Source: Bacillus shivajii
GTDB taxonomy: Bacteria; Bacillota; Bacilli; Bacillales; Salisediminibacteriaceae
DNA length: 64,000 nt
Direction of reading: 5' to 3'
Assembly: GCF_020519665.1 (NCBI RefSeq)
Contig: NZ_CP084703.1
Span: 248,001 to 312,000 of the forward strand
The notes below the pieces were generated by a model that saw only the letters and a list, made by a program, of their open reading frames with translations, did no database searches and was not told where the DNA came from. This document shows positions 26,607 through 35,241 of the stretch, one piece after another. Each line of letters begins with the position of its first letter. Position 1 is the first letter of the stretch. Position numbers and translations under genes: made by a program.

Positions 26607-27284
26607 ATGAATAAAAACACGATTAGTTTGGCTGTTGTCGCTTTGTTTGTCGTTATAGCGCTTTTCATTTTCAGAGAGCCTGATGACAATTTGGATACAG
26701 CGAGCAATGAAACCACGGAACAGTTACAAAAAGAGAATGAGCGTTTAAAACAAGAGATAAATGAGCTCGAGTATAAAGCTGAATTATATGAATCAAGATC
26801 CTATGAGTTTGAATCGCGAAATGAAACCCTCATACAACAGAGGAAACAGTTGGAGGATCGGCTTGAGATTATCTTAAAAGATATTTATGAAAGTGACCTT
26901 GAAGGCTCAGACCTAGAGAACCTTCATGAATATCGTAAACACTATGAAACGATGTATATGGAACGGTATGATGCACTTGATGGCCATGTTTTTCTGTTTC
27001 GTATGTCGTTACCAAGACCAGAAGTAACAGTGGGTGAGGAGTTAAATTATGTGTTTTCATTTGAAGAGGAATTTGAGGTATATGAAGGGAAAGAGGTAGC
27101 CATTGCTGCAATACATAAAGATACTGAAGAGATGGTCACAGTCCTAGACCCCCAAAGAAGAAGCGAAGAAGAGATGAGAAGGCTGACAGGGTCCGCAACA
27201 TTACCTGTCGGAGGATTTTGGAACTTCGAAGTGTCATTAGATGAGGAGTTTTACGGAGAGGTAGAAATATTTGTGTATGAGTGA
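26607..27284 (+). CDS. Membrane-anchored coiled-coil protein
   Basis: 225 aa. The N-terminus MNKNTISLAVVALFVVIALF is an uncleaved anchor or signal; about 35-95 is a heptad-rich coiled coil; 110-225 is probably a beta-domain with VTVGEELNYVFSFEEEFEVY. The first 25 residues nearly match those of the protein at 37990 (MNKNVISFAVVALIVVSVLF), and both then have a coiled coil, so they are paralogues at least N-terminally. Extracytoplasmic; function unknown. Confidence 0.75.
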   Translation: MNKNTISLAVVALFVVIALFIFREPDDNLDTASNETTEQLQKENERLKQEINELEYKAELYESRSYEFESRNETLIQQRKQLEDRLEIILKDIYESDLEGSDLENLHEYRKHYETMYMERYDALDGHVFLFRMSLPRPEVTVGEELNYVFSFEEEFEVYEGKEVAIAAIHKDTEEMVTVLDPQRRSEEEMRRLTGSATLPVGGFWNFEVSLDEEFYGEVEIFVYE

Positions 27285-27295
27285 TAAAGCATGGG

Positions 27296-27323
27296 AAAGC
27301 ATGGGGACGGTTCTTCTGCTTCC
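27296..27323. repeat. GGGGACGG/GAAGC repeat, left half
   Basis: AAAGCATGGGGACGGTTCTT then CTGCTTCC, 10 bases after a stop codon; only one half of the inverted repeat. Confidence 0.85.
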
Positions 27324-27362
27324 CGCACGTCAAGCCCATAGAATAATAGAAGGGGTGTTTAC

Positions 27363-27935
27363 TTGAAGAAGTTTGATTTTGGAACTGAAACAAACCGACT
27401 CATTTTAAGACCTTTTGAAAATGGGGATTATGAAGCTTGGTTAACTGGTTTTGAGAATAGAAGACCTTCACAACATAGGCATGATGAAGGGAAAATGGAT
27501 ATGAATGACTGTACCGAGGGTTGGTTTCATGCGATCGTTGACAACCATCAGAAGATCGCTAAAGAGGATCAAGCGTATGTCTTTGGTGTTTTTCGAAAGG
27601 AAGATGGAGCACACCTTGGTGCCGTAGACTTTTCTACTATAGAAAGAGAGAACTTCCAATGGGCAAGATTTGGATATTCGATCCACAATCAGTATTGGAG
27701 GAAAGGTTACGGTAAAGAGGCTGTCGCAGCAGCGCTTAAGCTTGCGTTTAATAAGTTGCACTATCATCGTATTGAGGCTCACATCAACCTTGATAATACT
27801 GCTTCAATTAGACTCGTGGAAAGCGTCGGGATGGAGTATGAATGTGTACGAAAAGGCTTTATTGATGAATTTGGCGGGTGGACTGATAATCTTGTTTATT
27901 TTAAAAACGCAGAGGAGTTAAGTAATGGTTTATAG
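27363..27935 (+). CDS. GNAT acetyltransferase, RimJ/RimL type
   Basis: 190 aa from TTG, with GAAGGGGTG 5 bases upstream. TNRLILRPFENGDYEAW begins the fold, the acetyl-CoA loop is WRKGYGKEAVAAAL, and HRIEAHINLDNTASIRLVES then GMEYE is the usual end. Likely an N-acetyltransferase for protein N-termini or a small amine; target unknown. Confidence 0.88.
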   Translation: MKKFDFGTETNRLILRPFENGDYEAWLTGFENRRPSQHRHDEGKMDMNDCTEGWFHAIVDNHQKIAKEDQAYVFGVFRKEDGAHLGAVDFSTIERENFQWARFGYSIHNQYWRKGYGKEAVAAALKLAFNKLHYHRIEAHINLDNTASIRLVESVGMEYECVRKGFIDEFGGWTDNLVYFKNAEELSNGL

Positions 27936-27960
27936 TTTTTTGAATCTGGGGGGGTCACAT

Positions 27961-28170
27961 ATGAATAATATCGTTCGATACGTGCTTGTCATTGTCTTTT
28001 TTATCATCTATATAATGATTGCCAACTTCATATGGAATCAGTTTGTCATTGTCGATTCTTCACTCGGAGTATTGGTCGGTAGCCTTCTAGCTATATTGAT
28101 TGCGATCGTTTTATCGATCATTACAGTTAATAAGGTTGTGGTTGTTCTTCAAACCAGAAATCAATCGTGA
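27961..28170 (+). CDS. 69-aa two-span membrane protein
   Basis: ATG at 27961 with GGGGGGG 7 bases upstream. Helices about 4-24 and 36-60. 25 bases after the acetyltransferase and likely cotranscribed. Confidence 0.7.
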   Translation: MNNIVRYVLVIVFFIIYIMIANFIWNQFVIVDSSLGVLVGSLLAILIAIVLSIITVNKVVVVLQTRNQS

Positions 28171-28288
28171 GAATATATTCCATTAATTAAAAAGTCCTTT
28201 TACACCAAAAGTCGTAGAAAAATTCAGATCATTACTTGATGTAGTAGTTGTGTGAGAGATATAACCTATACACAAGGAGGGTGATCAC

Positions 28289-28768
28289 ATGATTAAAGGA
28301 TTATATGAAGCACATTTACCGGTGAAAGACTTGGAAGTTTCAATGGAGTTTTACAAAAAGCTCGGTCTTAATTTTGCTTGGAAAGATGAGGATACAGCTT
28401 TCTTTTGGATTGAAGAAGGGAAAAGCTGGGTAGGTTTGTGGGAAGGCAAGGAGTACGAAACAGCGTACCATCCTTCATTAAGGCATCTCGCTTTTCGCGT
28501 GAACTATGAGGACTTAAAAGATTCGCTAAATTGGTTAGAGTCGGTCGGTGTGAAGGCTGTTCCATTTGGAAGTCGAACCACTGTCGAGCCTTTTATCAGG
28601 CCACACCAAGGGAATGCATCAGTGTACTTTAACGACCCAGATGGTAACAGTTTAGAGTTGATGTGTCATATTGAAGTACCGAAAGAATTAAAAAATATGA
28701 CCCAAAAACTATCATTTGAAGAGTGGGAAGAACTTATTGATAATAACGAATTTCAAGAAGACCTTTAA
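28289..28768 (+). CDS. VOC-family (glyoxalase-like) protein
   Basis: 159 aa, CAAGGAGGG upstream. Two beta-alpha-beta units: EAHLPVKDLEVSMEFYKKLG and LRHLAFRV, ending in SVYFNDPDGNSLELMCH, with metal ligands likely H14, H88 and E131. Resembles fosfomycin/bleomycin-resistance-like VOC proteins; no specific substrate can be read. 11 bases before the methyltransferase, so one unit. Confidence 0.88.
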   Translation: MIKGLYEAHLPVKDLEVSMEFYKKLGLNFAWKDEDTAFFWIEEGKSWVGLWEGKEYETAYHPSLRHLAFRVNYEDLKDSLNWLESVGVKAVPFGSRTTVEPFIRPHQGNASVYFNDPDGNSLELMCHIEVPKELKNMTQKLSFEEWEELIDNNEFQEDL

Positions 28769-28779
28769 AGGAGTTTTAT

Positions 28780-29622
28780 ATGAAAAATAAAAGCTTACTA
28801 GACAATTTCGAGGAGTATGACGACCCTGCTTTATACGATCGCGAAAATGAACGTTACAAGGGCGACATTCCATTTTTGCAAAAATGGGCAGAAAAAATGG
28901 ATGGCCCGATCATCGATGTCGCTTGTGGAACAGGAAGGGCAACGATTCCTTTGGGGCAGGAAGGGTATGAACTGATCGGTGTCGACGTCCACCAAGGGAT
29001 GCTTGATGAAGCGAAAAAGAAGGCAGATAACCTGAACCTTAATGTGAAATGGTTAAAGCAAGACTGTACAAATTTGGACTTGCATGTGAAGAGTTCGCTC
29101 ATCTATACAGTCGGTAACTCGTTTCAGCATTTCCTTACAAACGAAGATCAAGACGGACTGCTCAAGTCAGTCAATCGTCATTTGAAAAACGGTGGTATTT
29201 TCATTTTTGGCACAAGGTTTCCGGTAGAAGAAGACCTAATACACCAGAGTTCAGAAGAGTATTGGCGAACATACCCAGATCCGGAAACGTCACATGAAGT
29301 TGATGTATACACAATCAGTCGTTATGATGCGCTAGATCAAGTCCAGCATTGTACGACGATTCGTAAATATAAAGACAATCAAGGATGCGTCATTGACGAA
29401 AAAAGAACTAACATCAACTTACGATATGTTTTTCCGAAGGAGATGGAGCGACTGTTAGACGCCCATGGTTTCGAGATTTTACATGTTTACGAGGATTGGA
29501 ATGAAACGCCCATTACAAATGATAGTAACGAAATGGTGTATGTGTGTAAGAAGCATGGGGACGGTTCTACTGCTTCCAAAGCACCGCAAAAAGAAGCAAG
29601 AGAACCGTCCCTCTGCTTCTAA
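28780..29622 (+). CDS. Class I SAM-dependent methyltransferase with repeat-derived tail
   Basis: 280 aa. Motif I IIDVACGTGRATIPLG (44-59), acidic ELIGVDVHQGMLDEA, WLKQDCTNLDL and SLIYTVGNSFQHFL follow. The substrate is unknown (small molecule likely). The last 23 residues (HGDGSTASKAPQKEAREPSL plus CF) are translated from the GGGGACGG repeat at 29550-29620, which has replaced the original stop after EMVYVCKK. Confidence 0.88.
   Translation: MKNKSLLDNFEEYDDPALYDRENERYKGDIPFLQKWAEKMDGPIIDVACGTGRATIPLGQEGYELIGVDVHQGMLDEAKKKADNLNLNVKWLKQDCTNLDLHVKSSLIYTVGNSFQHFLTNEDQDGLLKSVNRHLKNGGIFIFGTRFPVEEDLIHQSSEEYWRTYPDPETSHEVDVYTISRYDALDQVQHCTTIRKYKDNQGCVIDEKRTNINLRYVFPKEMERLLDAHGFEILHVYEDWNETPITNDSNEMVYVCKKHGDGSTASKAPQKEAREPSLCF
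29550..29620. repeat. Full GGGGACGG/GAAGC inverted repeat inside a coding end
   Basis: Left half GAAGCATGGGGACGGTTCTA, right half GAAGCAAGAGAACCGTCCCT then CTGCTTC. Same organisation as at 26511. It supplies the last codons and stop of the methyltransferase. Confidence 0.92.
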
Positions 29623-29632
29623 TAACTAAAAA

Positions 29633-29670
29633 TCCCCCACCGATTTAGTCAGTGGGGGAAAATAAATTTT
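29633..29670. terminator. Terminator between convergent genes
   Basis: TCCCCCAC / GTGGGGGA, loop of 11, then AAAATAAATTTT; AAAAA precedes it, giving a T-run on the minus strand for the YfhE-like gene. Confidence 0.75.
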
Positions 29671-29674
29671 GGTG

Positions 29675-29818
29675 CTAATCGTTGCTTTTAGCCATAACCG
29701 CTTCGGCGGCACGGTCTGCTTTCTTAAAATCCTTACTATAAATGACTTCTTGGGCAGTACTCAAACCATTGTGTTTTTCATTCATATGTTTGTGTGGCAA
29801 GCGTTGTGTCTTTTCCAT
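29675..29818 (-). CDS. YfhE-like small protein
   Basis: 47 aa from the ATG at 29818 (AAAGGGG 9 bases upstream). LSTAQEVIYSKDFKKADRAA is close to the conserved core of Bacillus YfhE proteins (LSxxQEVxYxxxFKKADRA). Function unknown. Confidence 0.75.
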   Translation of the reverse strand: MEKTQRLPHKHMNEKHNGLSTAQEVIYSKDFKKADRAAEAVMAKSND

Positions 29819-29994
29819 TGCTAGATAGCCCCTTTCTTAAAATCAGAGTCACTTTTGTTTTTCCCGCCATGTTTTAGGTGTAAACGTAAAATCTTTTAAG
29901 TGCACTCGAAGGAAAAATGATGATGTGAAACCGTACGTTAAAATGAACGTAATCATAAAAGGTGATATTCATAAGTACATAAAGGAGTGACTCA

Positions 29995-30288
29995 ATGAAG
30001 AAAGGGTTAAAAATCGTTGGCCGGTTTTGGATCGTCTTAATATTAACGGCTTTCATTACAGGTTTCATTCAATACCTTTACCGAAGCCTAGGCATAGATT
30101 ATGAGGCGTATACATCGATCATCACGATGGGGGGTCTCGTGTACATCTTTATCATTGACCAAAACAAAATACAGTTTTTTTGGTCAGCAGGGGAAAATCG
30201 GGAAGGTTTAAGTCGAAAGCCTACAATTCTACTAAAAATAACTGCAGTACTAATCATTGGCGTACCTGTCGTTATGCATTGGATGTAA
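29995..30288 (+). CDS. 97-aa membrane protein
   Basis: AAAGGAGTGACTCA before the ATG. Three helices (about 8-27, 40-54, 78-95). No family recognised. Confidence 0.7.
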   Translation: MKKGLKIVGRFWIVLILTAFITGFIQYLYRSLGIDYEAYTSIITMGGLVYIFIIDQNKIQFFWSAGENREGLSRKPTILLKITAVLIIGVPVVMHWM

Positions 30289-30301
30289 AAGTAGAGCTAT
30301 T

Positions 30302-30952
30302 ATGGGAACATTTATGGTCATATCAATAATGTTTGCTCTTGTCATACTTGTATGTGTTGTCGTGAAAAATAGAAAGTTTTCAATTGTTTCTATGATCGCG
30401 ATGTTTTCAGTCATTGCAGTTGTTTTACTCTTTGGATTTCGGTTCACAGCGATAGAAACAGTTCCAGGGAACGCAAACGAAGTCGGTTCCTATGACACGG
30501 TTTATGGAAAAGCACTTCTATATGAAGATGAAGATCAGCGCACATTTGGCTTAGCAAAGGTCAAACAGAGTTTTGGATTCCTTCATCGATACGCGGGTGG
30601 GACAAATGGATATTATGTGGAGGAACAAATGCCATTTCAAGCTGCTGGGTATGGTAGTAATGAAGATGATGGATTCTTAGTTGGTGTAAAGACGGCGACA
30701 CCAGAAATAAAATATATCGTTGTCGGTGATCACTTTGATGAACTTCATCCATCAGAATCCTACAATTTTACAATGGAAACAGTGAACGACCACCTTGATA
30801 TGTATGAATTCAAAGAAGTCGACGACAACTATGCCTTTTTCGTACTCGATGAATACACAGAGGAAACATGGACAATTAGAGCTTTAGACGAAGAGGGGCA
30901 TCTAGTTGCTGACAAATTGTTTGGTAACGATGTGCGTGGTGTTGATTGGTAA
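30302..30952 (+). CDS. Membrane-anchored protein of unknown function
   Basis: About 217 aa. ATG at 30302 chosen (an ATG at 30314 is also possible); the ribosome site is weak. Two N-terminal helices (about 5-25, 32-50), then a soluble extracytoplasmic domain with KYIVVGDHFDELHPSESYNF and ending GNDVRGVDW. 13 bases after the previous membrane gene. No motif. Confidence 0.65.
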   Translation: MGTFMVISIMFALVILVCVVVKNRKFSIVSMIAMFSVIAVVLLFGFRFTAIETVPGNANEVGSYDTVYGKALLYEDEDQRTFGLAKVKQSFGFLHRYAGGTNGYYVEEQMPFQAAGYGSNEDDGFLVGVKTATPEIKYIVVGDHFDELHPSESYNFTMETVNDHLDMYEFKEVDDNYAFFVLDEYTEETWTIRALDEEGHLVADKLFGNDVRGVDW

Positions 30953-30964
30953 GTGTAAGCTGTC

Positions 30965-31035
30965 GAAGCATGGGGACGGTCCTTCTGCTTCCCAAGTCAT
31001 AGCAAAAAGAAGCAAGAGAACCGTCCCTCTGCTTC
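30965..31035. repeat. Full GGGGACGG/GAAGC inverted repeat
   Basis: GAAGCATGGGGACGGTCCTT ... GAAGCAAGAGAACCGTCCCT then CTGCTTC, between two convergent coding ends; its last base touches the DUF3231 stop. Confidence 0.92.
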
Positions 31036-31571
31036 TAAATATCAGCTAAGTTTTCCCGGTCTGCTGCTTGTGGAGGTTCTTCCATCCAGCCTTGTTCAAT
31101 GTTGAAGTCAGCAAGATCTTCGGTGTATGAGGCAATCTCCATACTAAGCCGAGCAAATAGAAAACCTAAATCATGTCTTGGGCTTGTCCCCATTGCGAGT
31201 CCATAATTACCAATACTAGATGCACATAGAAATGTAATGAAATTTATGATCAGCTTATCTGAGAAAGGTGATTCTTGAGATTTAGTCACCCCTGCATCCC
31301 ACGGGCTTGGTGTCGGTAAATGATCCTCGATTAACTTTTGAGAAAAAAGCTTTATATGTTTTTCGGCAATCCCTTTCCCTCTCCATATAAGACTTCGAAC
31401 CTCTTTTGAATCTGCGACTTGCGCAAAAGCGATCATTAAGGTTTTCCCTAATGTGTTTCCATCTAAATTTGTAAAAAGGTGTGTAATTTCTTGGGCTAAT
31501 AAAGGTCGTCTTTTTGAAGTGAAGCCAGCCAAGAAGTTTTTCTTCGTAACAAATCGAACTTTATCTGGATA
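31035..31571 (-). pseudogene. DUF3231 protein, C-terminal part (interrupted by IS)
   Basis: Reads from the IS junction: YPDKVRFVTKKNFLAGF, KRRPLLAQEITHLFTNL then LGKTLMIAFAQVADSKEVRS to GWMEEPPQAADRENLADI. This is the second ferritin-like bundle of a DUF3231 protein. The first half lies at 33187-33651 beyond the IS110-family element. The frame is undamaged apart from the insertion, so the event looks recent. Confidence 0.88.
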
Positions 31572-31582
31572 AGAAAAACCAT

Positions 31583-31849
31583 GGCTACGCTCTCGTAGCC
31601 ACCATCTACAATGAAAACGAATTTCTACCAAAGTATGGACTACCTTATTTGATATGTGGAAATACAGTTAATAACAATACAGCCAGGCTGGACATACATT
31701 GGTGGGTCTTGAAAAAGATACCCCGTATAAGAAACTGGTTATGACAGTATAGAAGTACCAACTACTGTGTCTAGAACACGTATACAAAATTTTTGAAACA
31801 GAACTACTGTCATTTGTATTGTTTACTAAATTAATAAGGTGGTTCTCTT
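31583..31849 (+). ncRNA. Candidate bridge (seeker) RNA region of the IS
   Basis: 267-base non-coding left end, where IS110-group elements encode the RNA that pairs with donor and target DNA. It starts with a perfect hairpin GGCTACG-CTCT-CGTAGCC (31583-31600). I cannot fold it fully or mark the guide loops. Confidence 0.5.
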
Positions 31850-33082
31850 ATGGAAGCAATGATTGAACGATGTGCAGGCCTAGATGTACACCAAGAAACA
31901 GTGGTAGCTTGTGTTTTGTACGGTCCATTAGATAAAAGACCTAAAAAGTTGATAGAGTCTTTCTCCACAACAACAACCGGGTTACTACAATTACAAGATT
32001 GGTTAACAACCTTTGAAATAACAGATGTAGTAATGGAAAGTACAGGAGTGTATTGGAAACCTGTATGGAACATTCTAGAATCTCACTTCCAGCTTACCCT
32101 TGCCAATGCCAAACATGTGAAAAATGTACCTGGTAGAAAAACTGACGTAAAAGATGCAGAATGGCTTGCAAAACTATTGCGAAGTGGACTTATTGAAGGA
32201 AATTTTGTACCACCCGAAGATATTAGAGATTTACGTGATCTCACACGGTATCGAAAAAAGCTCATTAGTAATCGTACAGCTGAACAGAATCGGATCCATA
32301 AAGTCCTTCAAGACGCTAATATTAAACTCACTTCAGTACTATCAAATATTTTCGGCCAATCAGGTCGAAAAATTTTAGAAGCAATGATCAATGGCGAAAA
32401 AATTGAAATAGAGGATCTTAATACCATGGTCCATTGGCGCACAAAAGCAAGCTTAAAAGAGATCGAAGAAGCGATCAATGGACGTATTCGTCGTCACCAT
32501 CGTGATATGTTAAGTTATCATTGGAATCACATGGTTTATTTAGAAAAAACGATCGAAGAGTTGGAAGAACAAATCGATCAATGTTTAACTCCTTATCGCA
32601 AGGAAGTAGAATTATTGGATACGATCCCTGGAGTAAATCAAGCTGGTGCAGCTACATTTATTGCAGAAATGGGTGTTGATATGAATGTATTTAAATCTGC
32701 TAAAAACCTTGCATCATGGGCTGGTGTGAGTCCAGGAAATAATGAAAGTGCTGGTAAAAAAAAAACGAGTAAAACAGTAAAAGGTAACAAAGCATTAAAA
32801 ACCATGGCAGTTGAATGCGCATTAGCGACCTCAAAGCAAAATAATCGAATTTCTGCACACCGGAAAAGAATTATGAAACGGCAAGGAAAGAAGAAAGCTC
32901 AAATGGCTTCAGCTCATTTAATTTTAACCATAGCTTATAACGTTTTAAAAAAAGGAGAACCGTATGAGGAACTAGGCCCCGAATACGTTCACCAAAACCT
33001 ACAAAACAAAGAACTAAAGATGATCGAATACCTAAAAAAGAAAGGCTATACAGTAGCAACATCTGACGAAAAAACTGCATAA
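31850..33082 (+). CDS. IS110-family transposase (DEDD recombinase)
   Basis: 410 aa, AAGGTGG 7 bases before the ATG. RuvC-like N-domain: D12 in GLDVHQE, E63 in VVMESTGVYW, D99 and D102 in RKTDVKDAEW. A coiled middle (about 225-245) leads to the Transposase_20 domain with IPGVNQAGAATFIAEMG and SWAGVSPGNNESAGK, whose S300 is the likely nucleophile. Intact, so the element may be active. Confidence 0.95.
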   Translation: MEAMIERCAGLDVHQETVVACVLYGPLDKRPKKLIESFSTTTTGLLQLQDWLTTFEITDVVMESTGVYWKPVWNILESHFQLTLANAKHVKNVPGRKTDVKDAEWLAKLLRSGLIEGNFVPPEDIRDLRDLTRYRKKLISNRTAEQNRIHKVLQDANIKLTSVLSNIFGQSGRKILEAMINGEKIEIEDLNTMVHWRTKASLKEIEEAINGRIRRHHRDMLSYHWNHMVYLEKTIEELEEQIDQCLTPYRKEVELLDTIPGVNQAGAATFIAEMGVDMNVFKSAKNLASWAGVSPGNNESAGKKKTSKTVKGNKALKTMAVECALATSKQNNRISAHRKRIMKRQGKKKAQMASAHLILTIAYNVLKKGEPYEELGPEYVHQNLQNKELKMIEYLKKKGYTVATSDEKTA

Positions 33083-33113
33083 GCAGTAATAATAGTACAT
33101 AAATGTCATAGAC

Positions 33114-33152
33114 AAGCCCTCGAAAAAAAACAGGGATAGGAGGGCTTATTTT
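33114..33152 (+). terminator. Hairpin after the transposase gene
   Basis: AAGCCCTC (33114-33121) / GAGGGCTT (33140-33147), followed by ATTTTAG. Confidence 0.6.
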
Positions 33153-33186
33153 AGTATTGCCTTTTGGCCAAGTTGTTTTCATACAA

Positions 33187-33651
33187 AATATATGGTGGGC
33201 GAATATAAAGCCCTTTGTTTTTTAATACTTGCAAAGATTTTTCATCCATGTCTGTTGTTGTTTCGATGCAATAGCGAAATAAAGAGCGCACATCATCACG
33301 AGAGCTTAAAGAAAGTGCAATTGAATATGTACCTAATCCTGCTTTTGCCATGCTTTTTACGAAATTAATAAGGACGATGTCGGTGAATAATTTAGGTGCA
33401 TTAAGGTTTACGTCTTTCTCAGTAAAACCTTGAGGAATTGGGATGTTTTCACTATTAAAAATGGTAGTGATGGTCTGGATATATTCATTTGCAAGTTGTA
33501 GTGAATCGTCGATCACAGGTTTTATTTCTTCATCCTCAACTGTCTTTGTGAAATATTCAAGAATACAAACGGACATTGTATTGTTTATATAAGTCGCCCA
33601 TAGATTGGCGATTTCTGCTGATGTTAACTGAGTGTCGTGTGTTGAGCCCAT
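33187..33651 (-). pseudogene. DUF3231 protein, N-terminal part (interrupted by IS)
   Basis: Starts at the ATG at 33651 with GGGAGGG 8 bases upstream: TSAEIANLWATYINNTMSVC, VNLNAPKLFTDIVLINFVKS, GLGTYSIALSLSSRDDVRSL, to KNKGLYIRPPYI, where homology ends. The frame then reads about 12 IS-coded residues to a stop at 33151. In-frame partner of the part at 31035-31571. Confidence 0.88.
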
Positions 33652-33839
33652 TTTCTTTTCCCTCCCACTTTTTTATACTTTTTGTATGAATAGGAAAATT
33701 ATTCATTCCTTGTTTAAATATCGAACTATCCTTCCTATTTTATACGGGGGAGGGAATTGGTTATTTATGTTAAAATAGTTAAAGTACTAACGATAATAGA
33801 CGGAAAATTTCGTTCACTTTAGGTGGAGCGGGAGGACAT

Positions 33840-34412
33840 ATGAATATAAAGAGTGAGAAAGAGATTGTTGAGCTCGTTGAAGAAGACAAGTGGATGATGG
33901 ATATATTGATAGCTTCAAAATCATTGAACCTTCCAGACTGGTGGGTGTGCGCTGGATTTGTCAGATCGAAAATTTGGGATGCCTTGCACGGTTTTAATGA
34001 ACGAACTTCGATGCCAGACATCGATGTCATTTATTTTGACCCGGCGAATGTAAGTGAGGATCACGAAAAAACGTTGGAAGTGGAGCTGAATCTAGTTTTA
34101 CCAGACGTCCCTTGGTCGGTGAAGAATCAGGCAAGAATGCACGTTGTAAACAACATTGAGCCTTATACGAGTTCGGTCGATGCGATTTCGAAGTTTCCAG
34201 AAACGGCGACAGCGTTAGGGCTAAAGTTAGATGCCAAAGGCAACGTTATTTTAACAGCACCTTGCGGGGTGGGAGATGTACTTAACATGGAAGTAAAGCC
34301 AACACCGTTTTTTCAAGAGACAAAAGAAAGAGCGGCAATTTATGAGGAGCGTCTTGTCAAAAAGAATTGGCCATCCACTTGGTCAAATGTGGAAGTGTAT
34401 CACGTTGAGTAA
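33840..34412 (+). CDS. Nucleotidyltransferase-like protein (DUF925)
   Basis: 190 aa, GGGAGG just upstream of the ATG. WWVCAGFVRSKIWDALHGF and PDIDVIYFD form a polymerase-beta-like G-x-R ... DxD site; SVKNQARMHVVNN and SVDAISKFPETATALGLKL are typical of DUF925. It probably transfers a nucleotide to an unknown acceptor. Confidence 0.85.
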   Translation: MNIKSEKEIVELVEEDKWMMDILIASKSLNLPDWWVCAGFVRSKIWDALHGFNERTSMPDIDVIYFDPANVSEDHEKTLEVELNLVLPDVPWSVKNQARMHVVNNIEPYTSSVDAISKFPETATALGLKLDAKGNVILTAPCGVGDVLNMEVKPTPFFQETKERAAIYEERLVKKNWPSTWSNVEVYHVE

Positions 34413-34424
34413 TTAATTGGGTAA

Positions 34425-34463
34425 CCATTAATCCCCAGTTGCCAAGCACATGGGGATTAATGG
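34425..34463. terminator. Bidirectional hairpin between convergent genes
   Basis: Perfect 13-bp stem CCATTAATCCCCA / TGGGGATTAATGG, loop of 13, between the DUF925 gene and tupC. No strong T-run. Confidence 0.65.
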
Positions 34464-34479
34464 AAATTAATGAAGGGGA

Positions 34480-35241
34480 TCATTTCGCATGTATGTCAAC
34501 GTGTTGAAATGATTCTTTGATTTGCCATGGCTTCAAAAACGTGGCCAGCTTGTTTGAAGGATCATTTAAAACTTCATCAGTTGCACCGTTATCATAGGCA
34601 GCTCCACTTTCTAAATAAAGCAACCTGTTCGTCAAAAGCTTTACTTCGGTTAAGTCATGGGTAATAAATAACACGGTCGTTTTTGTTTCCTTAAGTACTC
34701 CATTTAACTCTTCAATCAGACTCATTTTCGTCGGGAAGTCGAGGGCGGAGAACGGTTCATCTAAGAACAGCACCGATGGCTCCAACACGAAGGCGCGTGC
34801 AAGGTTCATCCGTTGTGCCTCTCCACCTGATAACGAAAAGGCATGTTCGTTTGCTAAATGATCGATTCGAAAGGTTTCTAGCCATTTCATCACTTTTTTA
34901 TGCCGCTCTTCTTTTGGCAGTTTACGAATCTTTAAGCCGATTTCAACATTATGAAACACGGAACTTTGGAATCTTTGTGAATGTTGGAAAACGCAAGCCC
35001 ACTCTCTACGAATGTGTAAAGCGGGGGAAGCAACGGACAAAGGCTTTCCTTGATAGGTCACACTTCCTTCATTAGGTGGTTCGAGTAATGCACAAGCTTT
35101 TAATAGCGTAGACTTACCCGCGCCATTCGGACCGATGATTCCTAAACGGTCGCCTTTATCTAGTGAAAGGTGATCGATGCCAACAGTCTTTTTTCCATTC
35201 CGGTGGCACACAATGTTTTCAAATGTAATGAATGGTTTCAT
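34480..35241 (-). CDS. tupC: Tungstate-type ABC transporter ATP-binding protein
   Basis: 253 aa. Walker A GPNGAGKS (37-44), Q-loop VFQHSQRF, signature LSGGEAQR (137-144), Walker B VLFLDEPFSALD, H-loop ITHD. Starts inside the tupB stop (ATGA overlap). Powers oxyanion import with TupA and TupB. Confidence 0.88.
   Translation of the reverse strand: MKPFITFENIVCHRNGKKTVGIDHLSLDKGDRLGIIGPNGAGKSTLLKACALLEPPNEGSVTYQGKPLSVASPALHIRREWACVFQHSQRFQSSVFHNVEIGLKIRKLPKEERHKKVMKWLETFRIDHLANEHAFSLSGGEAQRMNLARAFVLEPSVLFLDEPFSALDFPTKMSLIEELNGVLKETKTTVLFITHDLTEVKLLTNRLLYLESGAAYDNGATDEVLNDPSNKLATFLKPWQIKESFQHVDIHAK

Larger units (their letters stand above)
31572..33186 (+). mobile_element. IS110-family insertion sequence
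   Basis: About 1.6 kb inserted in DUF3231; ends placed from where the two protein halves stop matching (after RPPYI on one side, before YPDKV on the other), so good to about 10 bases. It has a long non-coding left end (about 270 bases), one transposase gene, and a short right end with a hairpin. No terminal inverted repeats or obvious target duplication, as expected for IS110. Confidence 0.85.

Noticed and set aside
26371-26610. 79-codon open frame
   Set aside because: A third of it is the GGGGACGG repeat and it has no ribosome site; it ends inside the next gene's start.
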